Of a stretch of 64,000 bases of DNA, positions 30,065 through 39,047 are shown piece after piece. The position numbers and the translations under genes are program-made. The stretch's first letter is position 1, and each line of letters starts with the position of its first letter. Under the pieces are notes generated by a model. That model was not told where the DNA came from, ran no database searches, and saw only the letters and a list, made by a program, of their open reading frames with translations. Source of the DNA: Oceanospirillales bacterium (lineage in GTDB: Bacteria; Pseudomonadota; Gammaproteobacteria; Pseudomonadales; Balneatricaceae); contig JAAEYW010000005.1 in assembly GCA_018223185.1 (NCBI GenBank), forward strand, positions 1 to 64,000, given 5' to 3'.

Positions 30065-30739
30065 TCAGAATGGCCACAGCGGACCAATAAAGAACTTAGA
30101 CAGCCAACCCATTGAGTTAGAGTCGTTCAGGGCACCAGAGCCACTATAGGTGATCCGTGCATCAGCCAGCTGGGTTGAGTAAACAGTATTGCTGGTAGAG
30201 ATATCCTGCGGCCGGATCATGCCGCTGACACGGATATATTCATCTCCCTGATTCAGGGTCAGCCATTTCTCGCCTTTCACTATCATCAGCCCATTCGGCA
30301 TAACATCATGGACTGTGACGGTAATATTGCCATCCAGACTGTTACTCATATCCGACTTACCCTCACCATCAAACGCGGTATTTGAATCTCCGGTACTGAC
30401 ACTCAGAGGCTTACCAAATACCGTCGGCTGAATACCGAAAACGGTGGGTGACGCCAGGGTCTGTGAATTCGACTTATCCACAGTCGTCTTATTACTTTTT
30501 GAAGAGGAGGTGCTTTCCTGTAGCACGACAGTGATAATGTCGCCGACTCTGTGTGCCCGTCCATCACCATAGAGACTGTTACTGGTGGCGGCATTAAAGA
30601 TTGAACCGGTCACTTCTCTCGGGGCCTGCATCGCCTGCGGCCGCACTGGCGCAAAATGAGGACTGTCCGGCTTCGGTGAAGTGCTGACACACCCACCCAG
30701 CATCAGAGTTGCAGCAAATATCACTAGCAGCTGTTTCAT
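30065..30739 (-). CDS. flgH: FlgH L-ring lipoprotein
   Basis: A 224-residue outer-membrane lipoprotein. The lipobox LGGC at about residues 14-17 gives a lipid-anchored Cys. It has the FlgH motifs 'SLYGDGRAHRVGDIITVVLQESTSSSK' and 'NGLMIVKGEKWLTLNQGDEYIRVSGMIRPQDI'. It makes the L ring. It lies between flgG and flgI in the flgF-J operon. Confidence 0.96.
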   Translation of the reverse strand: MKQLLVIFAATLMLGGCVSTSPKPDSPHFAPVRPQAMQAPREVTGSIFNAATSNSLYGDGRAHRVGDIITVVLQESTSSSKSNKTTVDKSNSQTLASPTVFGIQPTVFGKPLSVSTGDSNTAFDGEGKSDMSNSLDGNITVTVHDVMPNGLMIVKGEKWLTLNQGDEYIRVSGMIRPQDISTSNTVYSTQLADARITYSGSGALNDSNSMGWLSKFFIGPLWPF

Positions 30740-30761
30740 CGCTTACCTCCTCAACTCAGAC

Positions 30762-31547
30762 CTACAGATTCTGCGTCACGTAGGACAACATCTGGTCAGC
30801 GGTTGAGATTACTTTTGAATTCATTTCATAGGCACGCTGAGTCGTGATCATATTCACCAGCTCTTCCACTGCATTCACGTTAGAGCCCTCCAGCATCCCC
30901 TGCCGTAACTGGCCGGTGCCGCCCTCCCCGGGGTTCGACAATACGGCATTGCCACTGGCCGCGGTCTCAAGATAGAGATTCTGACCATAGGACTGCAGCC
31001 CCTGAGGGTTGGCGAAATCAGCCAGCTGAAGCTGACCGATCTGCTGAGGGTTTACATTACCCTGAATCACCACACTGACAATGCCATCAACGCTGACTGA
31101 CATGGACTGCACACCGGTAGGCAACGTCAGTCCCGGCTCTAACAGATAACCTTCTGAGTTGACGATCTCATTATCCGCATTCATCTGAAACTGCCCGTGG
31201 CGGGTATAACCGGTGTCCCCGTTCGGCATAGTGACCTGCCAGAAACCCCGTCCCTGAATGGAGATATCAAACGATTCACCGGTTGTCTGCAGCTCCCCTT
31301 CCTGAAACAGCTTCTGTGTACCGGCAACCCGAACACCTGAACCCAGCTGCAGGCCTGAAGGCAGTTGCGAATCTTCGGCGGTCTGTGCGCCAGGCTGGCG
31401 CTGAATCTGATACATCAGATCTTCAAAAACGGCACGATCCTTTTTAAATCCAACCGTACTGACGTTTGCCAGGTTGTTGGAAATAATCTTCAGGGAGGTG
31501 TCCTGCGCACTCAGACCCGTTTTAGCTACAAAGAGGGCTCCATGCAT
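30762..31547 (-). CDS. flgG: FlgG distal rod protein
   Basis: A 261-residue rod protein, the usual length. N-terminal rod motif 'LSAQDTSLKIISNNLANVSTVGFKKDRAVFEDLMYQ'; C-terminal 'GMLEGSNVNAVEELVNMITTQRAYEMNSKVISTADQMLSYV'. It forms the distal rod. It lies 36 bp downstream of flgF. Confidence 0.97.
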   Translation of the reverse strand: MHGALFVAKTGLSAQDTSLKIISNNLANVSTVGFKKDRAVFEDLMYQIQRQPGAQTAEDSQLPSGLQLGSGVRVAGTQKLFQEGELQTTGESFDISIQGRGFWQVTMPNGDTGYTRHGQFQMNADNEIVNSEGYLLEPGLTLPTGVQSMSVSVDGIVSVVIQGNVNPQQIGQLQLADFANPQGLQSYGQNLYLETAASGNAVLSNPGEGGTGQLRQGMLEGSNVNAVEELVNMITTQRAYEMNSKVISTADQMLSYVTQNL

Positions 31548-31583
31548 ACCTATTCTCCACCTGTCTTATTCATCATTATTCTG

Positions 31584-32327
31584 TTATTGAAGTGACAATA
31601 TTCGCGTTGCCGCAGAGGAGTTTTCTTCTGCAGTCTTCATCATCTTCACATGCATCTCAAACTGACGAGCCAGATCGATCACCGATGTCAGCTCAGAAAT
31701 AGAGTTCACATTGCTCGACTCCAGGAAACCGGCACGAATTTTCACCTCATTGGCCGGCAACAGCGGCTGATTATTGCCGCTGTGCATCATGCCATCGACA
31801 CCTTTAAACAGCTGACCCGGCTCAGGGTTCACCAGCTTAATCCGGTCCAGAATCGCCAGCTCGGTTGCCGCTTCACCCGCAGGTTTTATGGTGATGGTGC
31901 CATCACCACCAATGTCCAGTTTTTCGAAGGGCGGCAAAGTAATCGGAATGCCTCCATTCCCCATGACCTGATCACCGGAACGGGTAACCAGTTGATTAAA
32001 CTGGTTAATCTGCAGCTCACCCTGGCGGGTATAGGCTTCATTACCGTTAGCATCGATGACTGCCATCCAGCCATCGCCATCAATGGCCACATCCAGAGAA
32101 CGTCCGGTCTGCATCATGGTTCCGCTGGACATATTGGTTCCGGCACGCTCCGCCATGGCATAAACCCTCGAGTCAAAACCATCGCCCTCAACCTGCATCG
32201 CCCGTGCCTGGGCAAAATCAGCTTTAAAACCGGTGGTGGTCGCATTCGCAAGGTTGTTTGCATGGGCCTGCTGAGAGCGCATATTTTCCCGCGCCCCGCT
32301 CATTGCCAGATACAGCACTTTATCCAT
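31584..32327 (-). CDS. flgF: FlgF proximal rod protein
   Basis: A 247-residue protein with the rod-family N terminus ('LYLAMSGARENMRSQQAHANNLANATTTGFKADFAQAR') and C-terminal 'SSNVNSISELTSVIDLARQFEMHVKMMKTAEENSSAAT'. First gene of flgFGHIJ. A consensus sigma54 promoter lies about 80-96 bp upstream of its ATG. Confidence 0.95.
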   Translation of the reverse strand: MDKVLYLAMSGARENMRSQQAHANNLANATTTGFKADFAQARAMQVEGDGFDSRVYAMAERAGTNMSSGTMMQTGRSLDVAIDGDGWMAVIDANGNEAYTRQGELQINQFNQLVTRSGDQVMGNGGIPITLPPFEKLDIGGDGTITIKPAGEAATELAILDRIKLVNPEPGQLFKGVDGMMHSGNNQPLLPANEVKIRAGFLESSNVNSISELTSVIDLARQFEMHVKMMKTAEENSSAATRILSLQ

Positions 32328-32407
32328 TGAATTCCCCGTTTGCCGCTTACTCCCCTAAACGGTCAGGCATTGCCGCTTTAGGGGTGAAAATACACTACTG
32401 TATAAAA

Positions 32408-32423
32408 TGCAATGGCTGTGCCA
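32408..32423 (-). promoter_or_regulatory. Sigma54 promoter of the flgF operon
   Basis: TGGCACAGCCATTGCA on the minus strand has the GG and GC doublets 12 bp apart and matches TGGCAC-N5-TTGCA at every conserved base. FleQ or FleR is the likely activator. Confidence 0.9.
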
Positions 32424-32440
32424 ACCTTTCCATAAGACAC

Positions 32441-32466
32441 AAAAAAGGCGACCAAAGTCGCCTTAT
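32441..32466 (-). terminator. Terminator after flgE
   Basis: GGCGAC/GTCGCC stem followed on the minus strand by six Ts, 25-50 bp beyond the flgE stop. It separates flgBCDE from flgFGHIJ. Confidence 0.88.
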
Positions 32467-32490
32467 TACTGAATACTGCGTTGCCCGGAA

Positions 32491-34449
32491 TCAGATCTGC
32501 AAAATTGCCTGAGTGATGGTATTGAGGGTTTCCAGTGTTTTCGAGTTTGCCTGGAAATTACGCTGCGCCTCTATCAGTCTCACCAGTTCAGTAGACAGGT
32601 CCACATTGGATTGCTCAAGCGCAGCAGAACGCAGACTACCATTCAGACCGGTACCCGGAGGGTTGAGCACCGCATTACCCGAGGTCAGTGTTGCGGTCCA
32701 TTCCGTATCACCGGATGGCTGCAGGCCAGACTGGTTTTCAAAGGTTGCGAACGCTACTACACCCAGGTTCTGCTTCTGACCATTCGAGAAAGCAGCCACC
32801 ATCTCACCGGTTTCAGCGAAGCTGACACCGATCAGGTCACCCTTGGTATAACCATCCTGTGATGACGCTTTAACAATAGAAGCCGAGGCAAACTGAGTGC
32901 TACCCGACAGATCCAGCGTTATTTCAGTCTCGGTATTAGCCGGATCTGCACCCGCAATCGTTAATGCTGGCGCAATAGACCCTTGAGAAAAGCTTGCTCC
33001 ATTAACGCTATTCAGAAAGCCACTGGTTGGATCGAAACCGAGCATCACAGATCCGACCTCGCTCAGGGTCTCGGTCGCTTTTACGGAAAAGCCGGTCTCA
33101 CCGGGATCGACACTTTTACCTATATCAAGCAGCTCGCTGCCATTCAGATAAGCGTACATCTGATACTGACCACGAAAAGTATTATCACCCTCGTATGTGC
33201 GCGAAGCATCGGCTGTCAATACTTCAGTGCTGGGAAAGCCTGTTGCCACGTCAGTCTCGCTAATACTGAATTCTGATCCAATATTGCCATAATCAGCTTT
33301 AAAACGGATATCAAGCCTGAACTCACCCGCCTCTTCAACGACGGATACCGATTCCACATTGGGGTTACGATCCTTGATTTCTGTTTGTCTCGCGAGAATA
33401 AGATCGGCAATCTCTCTTAAGGTAGGAATCGTTGGACTAACCGAGATCTCAATCGGCACTCCGCCAATATTAAGCTCTGTATTAACCGTAGGCACAGCTA
33501 ACGTATAAGCGTAGTTCTCGTTGGCATCGCGCTCTGTTGGTTCTGGGGTAATATCGACACCCGCAGCATCATTAATCAGCATATCGCCATACGCGCTATA
33601 CTTCGCATAGGTCTCGAAACTGACGCTACCCACGCCTGCTGCAGCCGTAGGATCCTGAGTAAATAACAAAGTGGACGTATCGATACGCTTATCGGTATCT
33701 TTCAATAACTCCACATCGGCCGCATTGGGCGTACCTGCCGCATCAAAAGCAACATCGACACCACTGATGGTTATAGTATCCGGAAATGAGGCATCAACGG
33801 TGTACACATCACGAACCGGACGCTGCTCAACCATATTGTATTTAATGGTGTGCTCATTACCCAGACTATCAAACGTCCGCACGGTTGTGCTGTAGGTAAA
33901 AGAGGCGGGCACGTCTTTATCATAAGGCGTACTTAACAGTGTAGCGTCTGCAGCATCGTTGATATTAAATGACAGACCGATATTACCCGTCGCCTGCGGT
34001 GGGCTCTCTTTCTGATCAACCGCCAGGTTACCAATTGGCAAACGGTTACCCTGAGAGTCCAATCCGTAACCCTGCAGATACTTACCCGACTTGGACACCA
34101 CGAAACCATCTTTATTCAGCTCAAACGCGCCGGCACGGGTATAGGTCACGCCGCCCTGACCATCATCCAGCTGAAAGAAACCAGAACCATTGATCGCCAG
34201 GTCCAGGTTGTTATTGGTAAACTCTGTAGTACCTGCCTGAAAGTTCTGAGCAATATCCGTTACGGTAACACCGGAGCCTGCGACATTACTTGAACCTGCA
34301 CCGACAACAGCGGTTGCATAGATATCACCAAACTCGGTACGCGAGGCTTTGAAACCAATTGTACTGGAGTTAGCGATGTTATTACCGGTCACATCCAGAT
34401 TTGTAGATGCCGCTTTAAGACCTGTTATCGCAGTATTAAAACCCGCCAT
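32491..34449 (-). CDS. flgE: FlgE flagellar hook protein
   Basis: A 652-residue hook subunit. N terminus 'MAGFNTAITGLKAASTNLDVTGNNIANSSTIGFKASRTEFGD'; C terminus 'AALEQSNVDLSTELVRLIEAQRNFQANSKTLETLNTITQAILQI'. It is longer than E. coli FlgE (402) through an expanded middle domain, as in many marine relatives. Last gene of flgBCDE, 14 bp after flgD. Confidence 0.96.
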   Translation of the reverse strand: MAGFNTAITGLKAASTNLDVTGNNIANSSTIGFKASRTEFGDIYATAVVGAGSSNVAGSGVTVTDIAQNFQAGTTEFTNNNLDLAINGSGFFQLDDGQGGVTYTRAGAFELNKDGFVVSKSGKYLQGYGLDSQGNRLPIGNLAVDQKESPPQATGNIGLSFNINDAADATLLSTPYDKDVPASFTYSTTVRTFDSLGNEHTIKYNMVEQRPVRDVYTVDASFPDTITISGVDVAFDAAGTPNAADVELLKDTDKRIDTSTLLFTQDPTAAAGVGSVSFETYAKYSAYGDMLINDAAGVDITPEPTERDANENYAYTLAVPTVNTELNIGGVPIEISVSPTIPTLREIADLILARQTEIKDRNPNVESVSVVEEAGEFRLDIRFKADYGNIGSEFSISETDVATGFPSTEVLTADASRTYEGDNTFRGQYQMYAYLNGSELLDIGKSVDPGETGFSVKATETLSEVGSVMLGFDPTSGFLNSVNGASFSQGSIAPALTIAGADPANTETEITLDLSGSTQFASASIVKASSQDGYTKGDLIGVSFAETGEMVAAFSNGQKQNLGVVAFATFENQSGLQPSGDTEWTATLTSGNAVLNPPGTGLNGSLRSAALEQSNVDLSTELVRLIEAQRNFQANSKTLETLNTITQAILQI

Positions 34450-34463
34450 GATTCTTCTCCGAT

Positions 34464-35138
34464 TTACCCAATTCGTTTAACATCACTGAAGTCGACTGAG
34501 CCCGCATCGGTGTTAACCTTCATACCGATACCGTTTTGCCCCAGCGTGACGCTATTGACGTTATAAGCAATAAAGCTGCTCGCCGTTTTATAATTCCCAT
34601 CAACCTGCGCTTCAGCGACAACCCGATAGCTCCCTGGAGGACGATCCCCGGCACTCCACACGAAATAATGATCCCCTGAGCCCTGGCTACCCATCTCAAC
34701 TTCATCAATAAGATTATTGGCGCTGTCATAGATAGAAACGCGAAGATTTTCTGTACTCACCGGCAGCTCAACCACGCCTCTGATCTCACCGGCCTCGCCG
34801 ACCTGCGCCACATCCGTTTTGGCATAAACATCCTGGCCGATCATAGATGAGGCCTGCAGAGCCGCCTGACTGGACAGCAGAGAAGCCGACATATTTTCCA
34901 TCGTCGTATTCAGTTTGGCGATATTTTCCACCGTACTCATACTGGCGATCTGTTGCATAAATTCGCTGGTTTCAGCCGGACTGGTGGGGTCCTGGTTTTG
35001 CAGCTGCGCAATCATCAGCTTCATAAACATCTCACTGTCAGCGTTGCCGCTGCCCTGTGTAGAAGTAGAACCCGCCTTATTCTGCGTATTGATCTTATCG
35101 TAGACCGATTGCGTTCCCGAAACGTCGTTAACACTCAT
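34464..35138 (-). CDS. flgD: FlgD hook cap/scaffold protein
   Basis: A 224-residue protein. The N-terminal FlgD block 'DSEMFMKLMIAQLQNQDPTSPAETSEFMQQIASMSTVENI' is followed by FlgD Ig-like/tudor-like domains ('PPGSYRVVAEAQVDG'). It caps the hook during assembly and is then removed. It lies between flgC and flgE. Confidence 0.95.
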   Translation of the reverse strand: MSVNDVSGTQSVYDKINTQNKAGSTSTQGSGNADSEMFMKLMIAQLQNQDPTSPAETSEFMQQIASMSTVENIAKLNTTMENMSASLLSSQAALQASSMIGQDVYAKTDVAQVGEAGEIRGVVELPVSTENLRVSIYDSANNLIDEVEMGSQGSGDHYFVWSAGDRPPGSYRVVAEAQVDGNYKTASSFIAYNVNSVTLGQNGIGMKVNTDAGSVDFSDVKRIG

Positions 35139-35178
35139 AACATATACCTCTTTCAGGCCTCATCTCATAACCCCGGGC

Positions 35179-35613
35179 TTACTGGCCCAGAGTCAGCGCC
35201 TTCTGCATCATCTGTTTTGCCGTATTCATAATCTCAGCATTTATCTGGAAAGAGCGTGACGCCGAGATCATATCCGCCATCTCTTCAACAACGTTTACAT
35301 TAGGGTAATAGACATAACCATTCTCATCCGCCATTGGGTGATCCGGGTTATATTCCTGGCGTAACGGGGCATCACTTTCGACGATACCGGAGATCGCAAC
35401 CCCCTGTCCCGCCTGCACTCCCATTGGTAAACCGCCGGGCTGAAGGTTATCTGTCTGCTTCAACTCAAATACCGGCTTACGGGCGCGATAGGTTTCACCA
35501 GCACTGCTGCTGACACTCTCGGAATTTGCCATATTGCTGGCAGTGGTATTCAGCCGCACAGTCTGTGCGCTCATCGCAGAACCCGCAATATCAAAAACAT
35601 TACCCAGAGACAT
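35179..35613 (-). CDS. flgC: FlgC proximal rod protein
   Basis: A 144-residue rod protein with 'VFDIAGSAMSAQTVRLNTTASNMANSESV' and C-terminal 'PNVNVVEEMADMISASRSFQINAEIMNTAKQMMQKALTLGQ'. It is encoded 2 bp after flgB. Confidence 0.96.
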   Translation of the reverse strand: MSLGNVFDIAGSAMSAQTVRLNTTASNMANSESVSSSAGETYRARKPVFELKQTDNLQPGGLPMGVQAGQGVAISGIVESDAPLRQEYNPDHPMADENGYVYYPNVNVVEEMADMISASRSFQINAEIMNTAKQMMQKALTLGQ

Positions 35614-35615
35614 GC

Positions 35616-36017
35616 TTAATCACCCCTAATCGCGTTGCTGAGACCTTTAAATTTTTTATTCAGAAACTGAAATGAAGCCTGATAATCAACCGCATTTTTG
35701 GTATATCGCGCCATTTCTTCCTGAACATCAACAGTATTGCCATCAATACTCGGCTGACTGGGAACCCGGTACATCAATTCTGCAGCAAAATCAGAGCTAA
35801 TCAGACCAGTGTTATGCCCTGTTCGGGTCCTGGCCATTTGCAACGGCTGCTGACCTGCTTCGGCACCTTGCAATACAGCTTTGAAATCAATATCCCTGGC
35901 TTTGTAGTTCGGCGTATCACTGTTAGCGATATTGTTTGCCAGAATTTCAGCGCGCTGAATTCTGAGCCCCACAGCCTTTTCATGAATTCCCAGTGCATTG
36001 TCAAAACTGATTGCCAT
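35616..36017 (-). CDS. flgB: FlgB proximal rod protein
   Basis: A 133-residue rod protein, first gene of flgBCDE. Core 'ALGIHEKAVGLRIQRAEILANNIANSDTPNYKARDIDF' and 'GNTVDVQEEMARYTKNAVDYQASFQFLNKKFKGL'. It is preceded at 36 bp by a sigma54 element. Confidence 0.96.
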   Translation of the reverse strand: MAISFDNALGIHEKAVGLRIQRAEILANNIANSDTPNYKARDIDFKAVLQGAEAGQQPLQMARTRTGHNTGLISSDFAAELMYRVPSQPSIDGNTVDVQEEMARYTKNAVDYQASFQFLNKKFKGLSNAIRGD

Positions 36018-36051
36018 CGGTCTGCCTCAAAGTTTCTTCTCACCCACTCAA

Positions 36052-36067
36052 TGCAAGAGCGATACCA
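36052..36067 (-). promoter_or_regulatory. Sigma54 promoter of the flgB operon
   Basis: TGGTATCGCTCTTGCA on the minus strand has the GG/GC doublets at the required 12-bp distance. It departs from TGGCAC at two of the less conserved bases. Confidence 0.75.
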
Positions 36068-36195
36068 AAACAATATAAGCCTTAAAAAACAACAACTTAA
36101 TAAAAAATAAATTTTTAGGCGGCAACGGTTATCCGGGCAATAGCGGCAAAGCGGCAATGAAAAATGACGGGCGGCAATAAGGAGAGGGTATAGGA

Positions 36196-36251
36196 GGCTC
36201 GTGGCTCGTGGCTCGTGGCTCGTGGCTCGTGGCTCGTGGCTCGTGGCTCGT
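36196..36251. repeat. Heptamer tandem repeat, eight copies of GGCTCGT
   Basis: Eight perfect back-to-back copies of a 7-bp unit (56 bp) lie in the non-coding interval between flgB and cheR, upstream of the flgB sigma54 site. Related CGAGC/ACGAGC pieces follow at about 36335-36375. Copy number in such tracts often varies by slippage. No gene is seen in the 36018-36402 interval. Confidence 0.95.
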
Positions 36252-36377
36252 GGACAGAATTGCTCTACCCCGATAAGAAGACTCTTTTCGCTTTTTATTT
36301 TTCGAGCAACAGGCAAGTCACGCTTTTTGTGACGCTCGAGCGACGAGCTACGGCTTTCAAACGTTCGAGCTACGCTT

Positions 36378-36402
36378 TAAAACGCGCCTGAAGCGCGTTT
36401 TT
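36378..36402 (-). terminator. Terminator after cheR
   Basis: ACGCGC/GCGCGT stem with a 5-nt loop, T run on both sides, directly against the cheR stop codon. Confidence 0.75.
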
Positions 36403-37245
36403 TTATTTAGCTTTATAGATGATTCCGGGACGACAATGAACCATTTCAAACAGATTGTTCAGCTCACCAATAGACTCAGAAGCGCCTAGCAAGAGATAAC
36501 CACCCGGCTTCAGTGTCTTATGGATTTTTGTCAGAATGTCCCGTTTACGCTCAGAGGAAAAGTAGATCAGAACATTACGGCAAAAAACTATATCGCAGGG
36601 CCCAATACCTGTATAGGCTCCGAGAAGATTCAGCTCTCTGAAGGTCACCCGCTTTTTGATTTTCGGTAGCAGAGACCAGGCTTCATCTTTACCTGGCTCA
36701 AAAAATATTTTCAGTCTCTCCTGAGACAGCCCCCGCCCAAGCGCCAGCATCTCATACTCAGCGAGACGGGCCTGTTCCAGAACACGGGTACTGATATCAG
36801 TCGCAACAATCTCTTCGCCCAGCCTGAATGCTGCTGGATTCTGGTCCTTAAACTCATCAATAATCATGCTGATAGAGTAAGGTTCCTGCCCGGTTGAGCA
36901 CGCAGCTGACCACACTTTCAGCCGCTGAGAAGCTTGCTTTATAGCCAGCTCCGGCAATAATTTATCTTTTAGTATTTCATAGGGATGAATATCCCGAAAC
37001 CAGAGTGTCTCATTGGTGGTCATGGCATTAATGACCTGCTCTTTAAGACGGCTATTACCAGGGCGTTCAAGTGTAACGACCAACTGCCCTAACGAATCAT
37101 ACTTCCCGTCTATAAGAATTTTACTTAAGCGACTCTCTACCAGATACTGCTTATGTTTTGCCAACAGAATACCGCAAGCCTGCTCAAGAAACTGGCAAAA
37201 CTGATCAAACTCCTGCTGAGTAATCTTTATTTTCTGGCCGTTCAG
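36403..37245 (-). CDS. cheR: CheR chemotaxis protein methyltransferase
   Basis: Methylates glutamates of chemoreceptors using SAM. Core motifs: 'VWSAACSTGQEPYSISMIIDE' (SAM site), 'IVATDISTRVLEQAR', 'CDIVFCRNVLIYFSSERKRDIL', 'LLLGASES'. The all-helical N-terminal domain in frame runs back to about 37245 (FDQFCQFLEQACGILLAKHKQYLVESRLSKI), giving about 280 residues, the family size. There is no ATG, GTG or TTG near that end. A CTG at 37243-37245 follows AGGA by 7 bp, and a stop codon lies about 10 codons further upstream. The first TTG (37164) would delete the N-terminal helix. The CTG start is therefore inferred. Confidence 0.88.
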   Translation of the reverse strand: MNGQKIKITQQEFDQFCQFLEQACGILLAKHKQYLVESRLSKILIDGKYDSLGQLVVTLERPGNSRLKEQVINAMTTNETLWFRDIHPYEILKDKLLPELAIKQASQRLKVWSAACSTGQEPYSISMIIDEFKDQNPAAFRLGEEIVATDISTRVLEQARLAEYEMLALGRGLSQERLKIFFEPGKDEAWSLLPKIKKRVTFRELNLLGAYTGIGPCDIVFCRNVLIYFSSERKRDILTKIHKTLKPGGYLLLGASESIGELNNLFEMVHCRPGIIYKAK

Positions 37246-37273
37246 AGTACTATCCTCTTGTGTATAGGATTAA

Positions 37274-38209
37274 TCACCCCTCTACTGACTCAATTCGCTG
37301 AATCACTGCCTCAGCCAACTCATCCGGATTAAACTTGCCAATAAAGGAATCGGCACCAACACGCTTAACCATAGCCAGATTGAAACGACCACTCAGAGAG
37401 CTGTGCAACATAACATGTAAAGACTTCAGACGAATGTCTTCACGAATTTTCTTAACAAGAGTATAGCCATCCATCTGAGGCATTTCGATATCTGAAATCA
37501 CCATCAGAAACACATCCGTCACTTTCTGATCTTTTTCCGCCATCTGAGTCAGCATATCCAGTGCAGCTTTACCATCGTTGGCAGTTGTCACCTTAATATT
37601 CAGATTTTCCAACGCTTTCTTAACCTGAGTTCTGGCAACACTTGAATCATCCACAACCAGTATATGATATCGCGCGGCATTCTTTTTAAAGCTTTCAGTT
37701 ACGACTGTGGATTTAACATCGGTACTGACGGGAATAAGATCCGCCAATACCTGCTCAACATCGAGAATCTCAATCAGCCCTCCCTCATGCTGGACAACAG
37801 CGGTGAGGTAGTTTTTTTCATTGGTTTCTATCGGAGGCGGACTGACCTGATCCCATTTTGCAGGTAGAATCCGGTCCACATTACGCACAAGAAACGCCAG
37901 AACCCGGCGGTTATACTCCGATACGATCAGAAAACAGTTCAACCGGTCTTTAGCTGCAACAGGCTCTCCACCGATTGCCTGAGAAAGGTCAATGACCGGA
38001 ATCGTTTCTCCACGAATATGGGCCAAACCTTTCAGGGCTGTTGTCTGCTTTGGAATACCGGTCAGCTCAGGACAGGTCAGGACTTCACGGACTTTAAATA
38101 CATTGATACCATATTCCTGGTCATCATTAAGCCCAAACAAAAGCAGTTCCAGGCGGTTCTGTCCCGCCATATTGGTACGTTGGTTTACAGTACTGTTTAT
38201 ACCTGACAT
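37274..38209 (-). CDS. cheV: CheV chemotaxis coupling protein (CheW-receiver fusion)
   Basis: A protein of about 311 residues: an N-terminal CheW-like domain ('LLLFGLNDDQEYGINVFKVREVLTCPELTGIPKQTTALKGLAHIRGETIPVIDL') fused to a C-terminal receiver ('ILVVDDSSVARTQVKKALE', phospho-acceptor in 'LMVISDIEMPQMDGYTL'). It couples receptors to CheA and is tuned by phosphorylation. The start MSGINSTVNQ is chosen because AGAG lies upstream and the family N terminus fits; the frame runs 36 codons further. It is followed by cheR after a 28-bp gap. Confidence 0.93.
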   Translation of the reverse strand: MSGINSTVNQRTNMAGQNRLELLLFGLNDDQEYGINVFKVREVLTCPELTGIPKQTTALKGLAHIRGETIPVIDLSQAIGGEPVAAKDRLNCFLIVSEYNRRVLAFLVRNVDRILPAKWDQVSPPPIETNEKNYLTAVVQHEGGLIEILDVEQVLADLIPVSTDVKSTVVTESFKKNAARYHILVVDDSSVARTQVKKALENLNIKVTTANDGKAALDMLTQMAEKDQKVTDVFLMVISDIEMPQMDGYTLVKKIREDIRLKSLHVMLHSSLSGRFNLAMVKRVGADSFIGKFNPDELAEAVIQRIESVEG

Positions 38210-38264
38210 GATGCTCTCTGTACTATGCGTTACCTGAACATTGCCAACTCGATTCTCGATTGCA

Positions 38265-38987
38265 ATGCGAACTTCCGGATTAAGCGTGAAAAACAATATA
38301 TTCTCTACATTAATCACACTTATAGCGATGTTAGCGGTGCCAGTAAAGGGTACACAGGCTGTCGAGACAGCCTCACTTACCCAAAAAGCACAACTTTACC
38401 TGGAAGAACAGTACCAGAAAATCAATCCCATGGCGCGTACCATCGTCAGGGTATCCCCTCTGGCAGCCGCGCTTGACAGTCGCCGCTGTAATAGCCCCAT
38501 CTCCTTTATTCATGCGCCTGGCAGGGCGACCCGAACAACTACTAAGGCCGTCTGCAACCAGCCTGCCTGGACTATTTTTATCTCTGCCACCATTGAACAA
38601 TGGCAGGCCGTTGCCGTAACAAGCAGGGCGTTGAGCAAAGGTACCATTTTGGGTGATTCCGATATCTATCTGAAAGAATTTGATACCAAAAGCCTGACTT
38701 CACCCTACTTTACCAACCCCGGAGAACTGATCGGCAGAGAGATAAAACGGGCAGTCTCCTCAAATCAGATCATCTCTGCGACACTGGTTGAAAAAAAACT
38801 ACTGATCCGCAAAGGCGATCTTGTTTATATAGAAGCAAATAAAGGCGCTATGACCGTTCGGATGACCGGAACGGCTCAGCAGGATGGTTCACTGGGAGAA
38901 CAGATCAGCGTGATCAACAGTCGTTCAGGCAAACAGGTTTATGGATATGTAAAAAGTCAGGGAATCATCTCCGTAAATGGTCATTAG
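38265..38987 (+). CDS. flgA: FlgA P-ring assembly chaperone
   Basis: A periplasmic chaperone for the P ring, about 240 residues. The N-terminal signal segment ('IFSTLITLIAMLAVPVKGTQA') and SAF domain ('AVTSRALSKGTILGDSDIYLKEFD', 'GREIKRAVSSNQIISATLVEKKLLIRKGDLVYIEA') are clear. The ATG at 38265 is used; the frame continues upstream only to a TTG. It is divergent from cheV with a 55-bp gap, and precedes flgM/flgN as in pseudomonads. Confidence 0.92.
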   Translation: MRTSGLSVKNNIFSTLITLIAMLAVPVKGTQAVETASLTQKAQLYLEEQYQKINPMARTIVRVSPLAAALDSRRCNSPISFIHAPGRATRTTTKAVCNQPAWTIFISATIEQWQAVAVTSRALSKGTILGDSDIYLKEFDTKSLTSPYFTNPGELIGREIKRAVSSNQIISATLVEKKLLIRKGDLVYIEANKGAMTVRMTGTAQQDGSLGEQISVINSRSGKQVYGYVKSQGIISVNGH

Positions 38988-39047
38988 CAGCCCTCGCAGG
39001 CCGATATTTGAACTGCTATACTGGGACCATAAATTTACAAATAGAAT

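Noticed and set aside
32428-32490. Extra promoter between flgE and flgF other than the sigma54 site
   Set aside because: The remaining sequence is accounted for by the flgE terminator and no -10/-35 pair stands out.
36196-36251. CRISPR-like array
   Set aside because: Units are 7 bp with no spacers; it is a simple tandem repeat. No array with unique spacers was found anywhere.
35801-36316. Frame encoding repeated HEPRATS peptides
   Set aside because: It is the translation of the GGCTCGT heptamer and overlaps flgB in another frame; the repeat is non-coding DNA.
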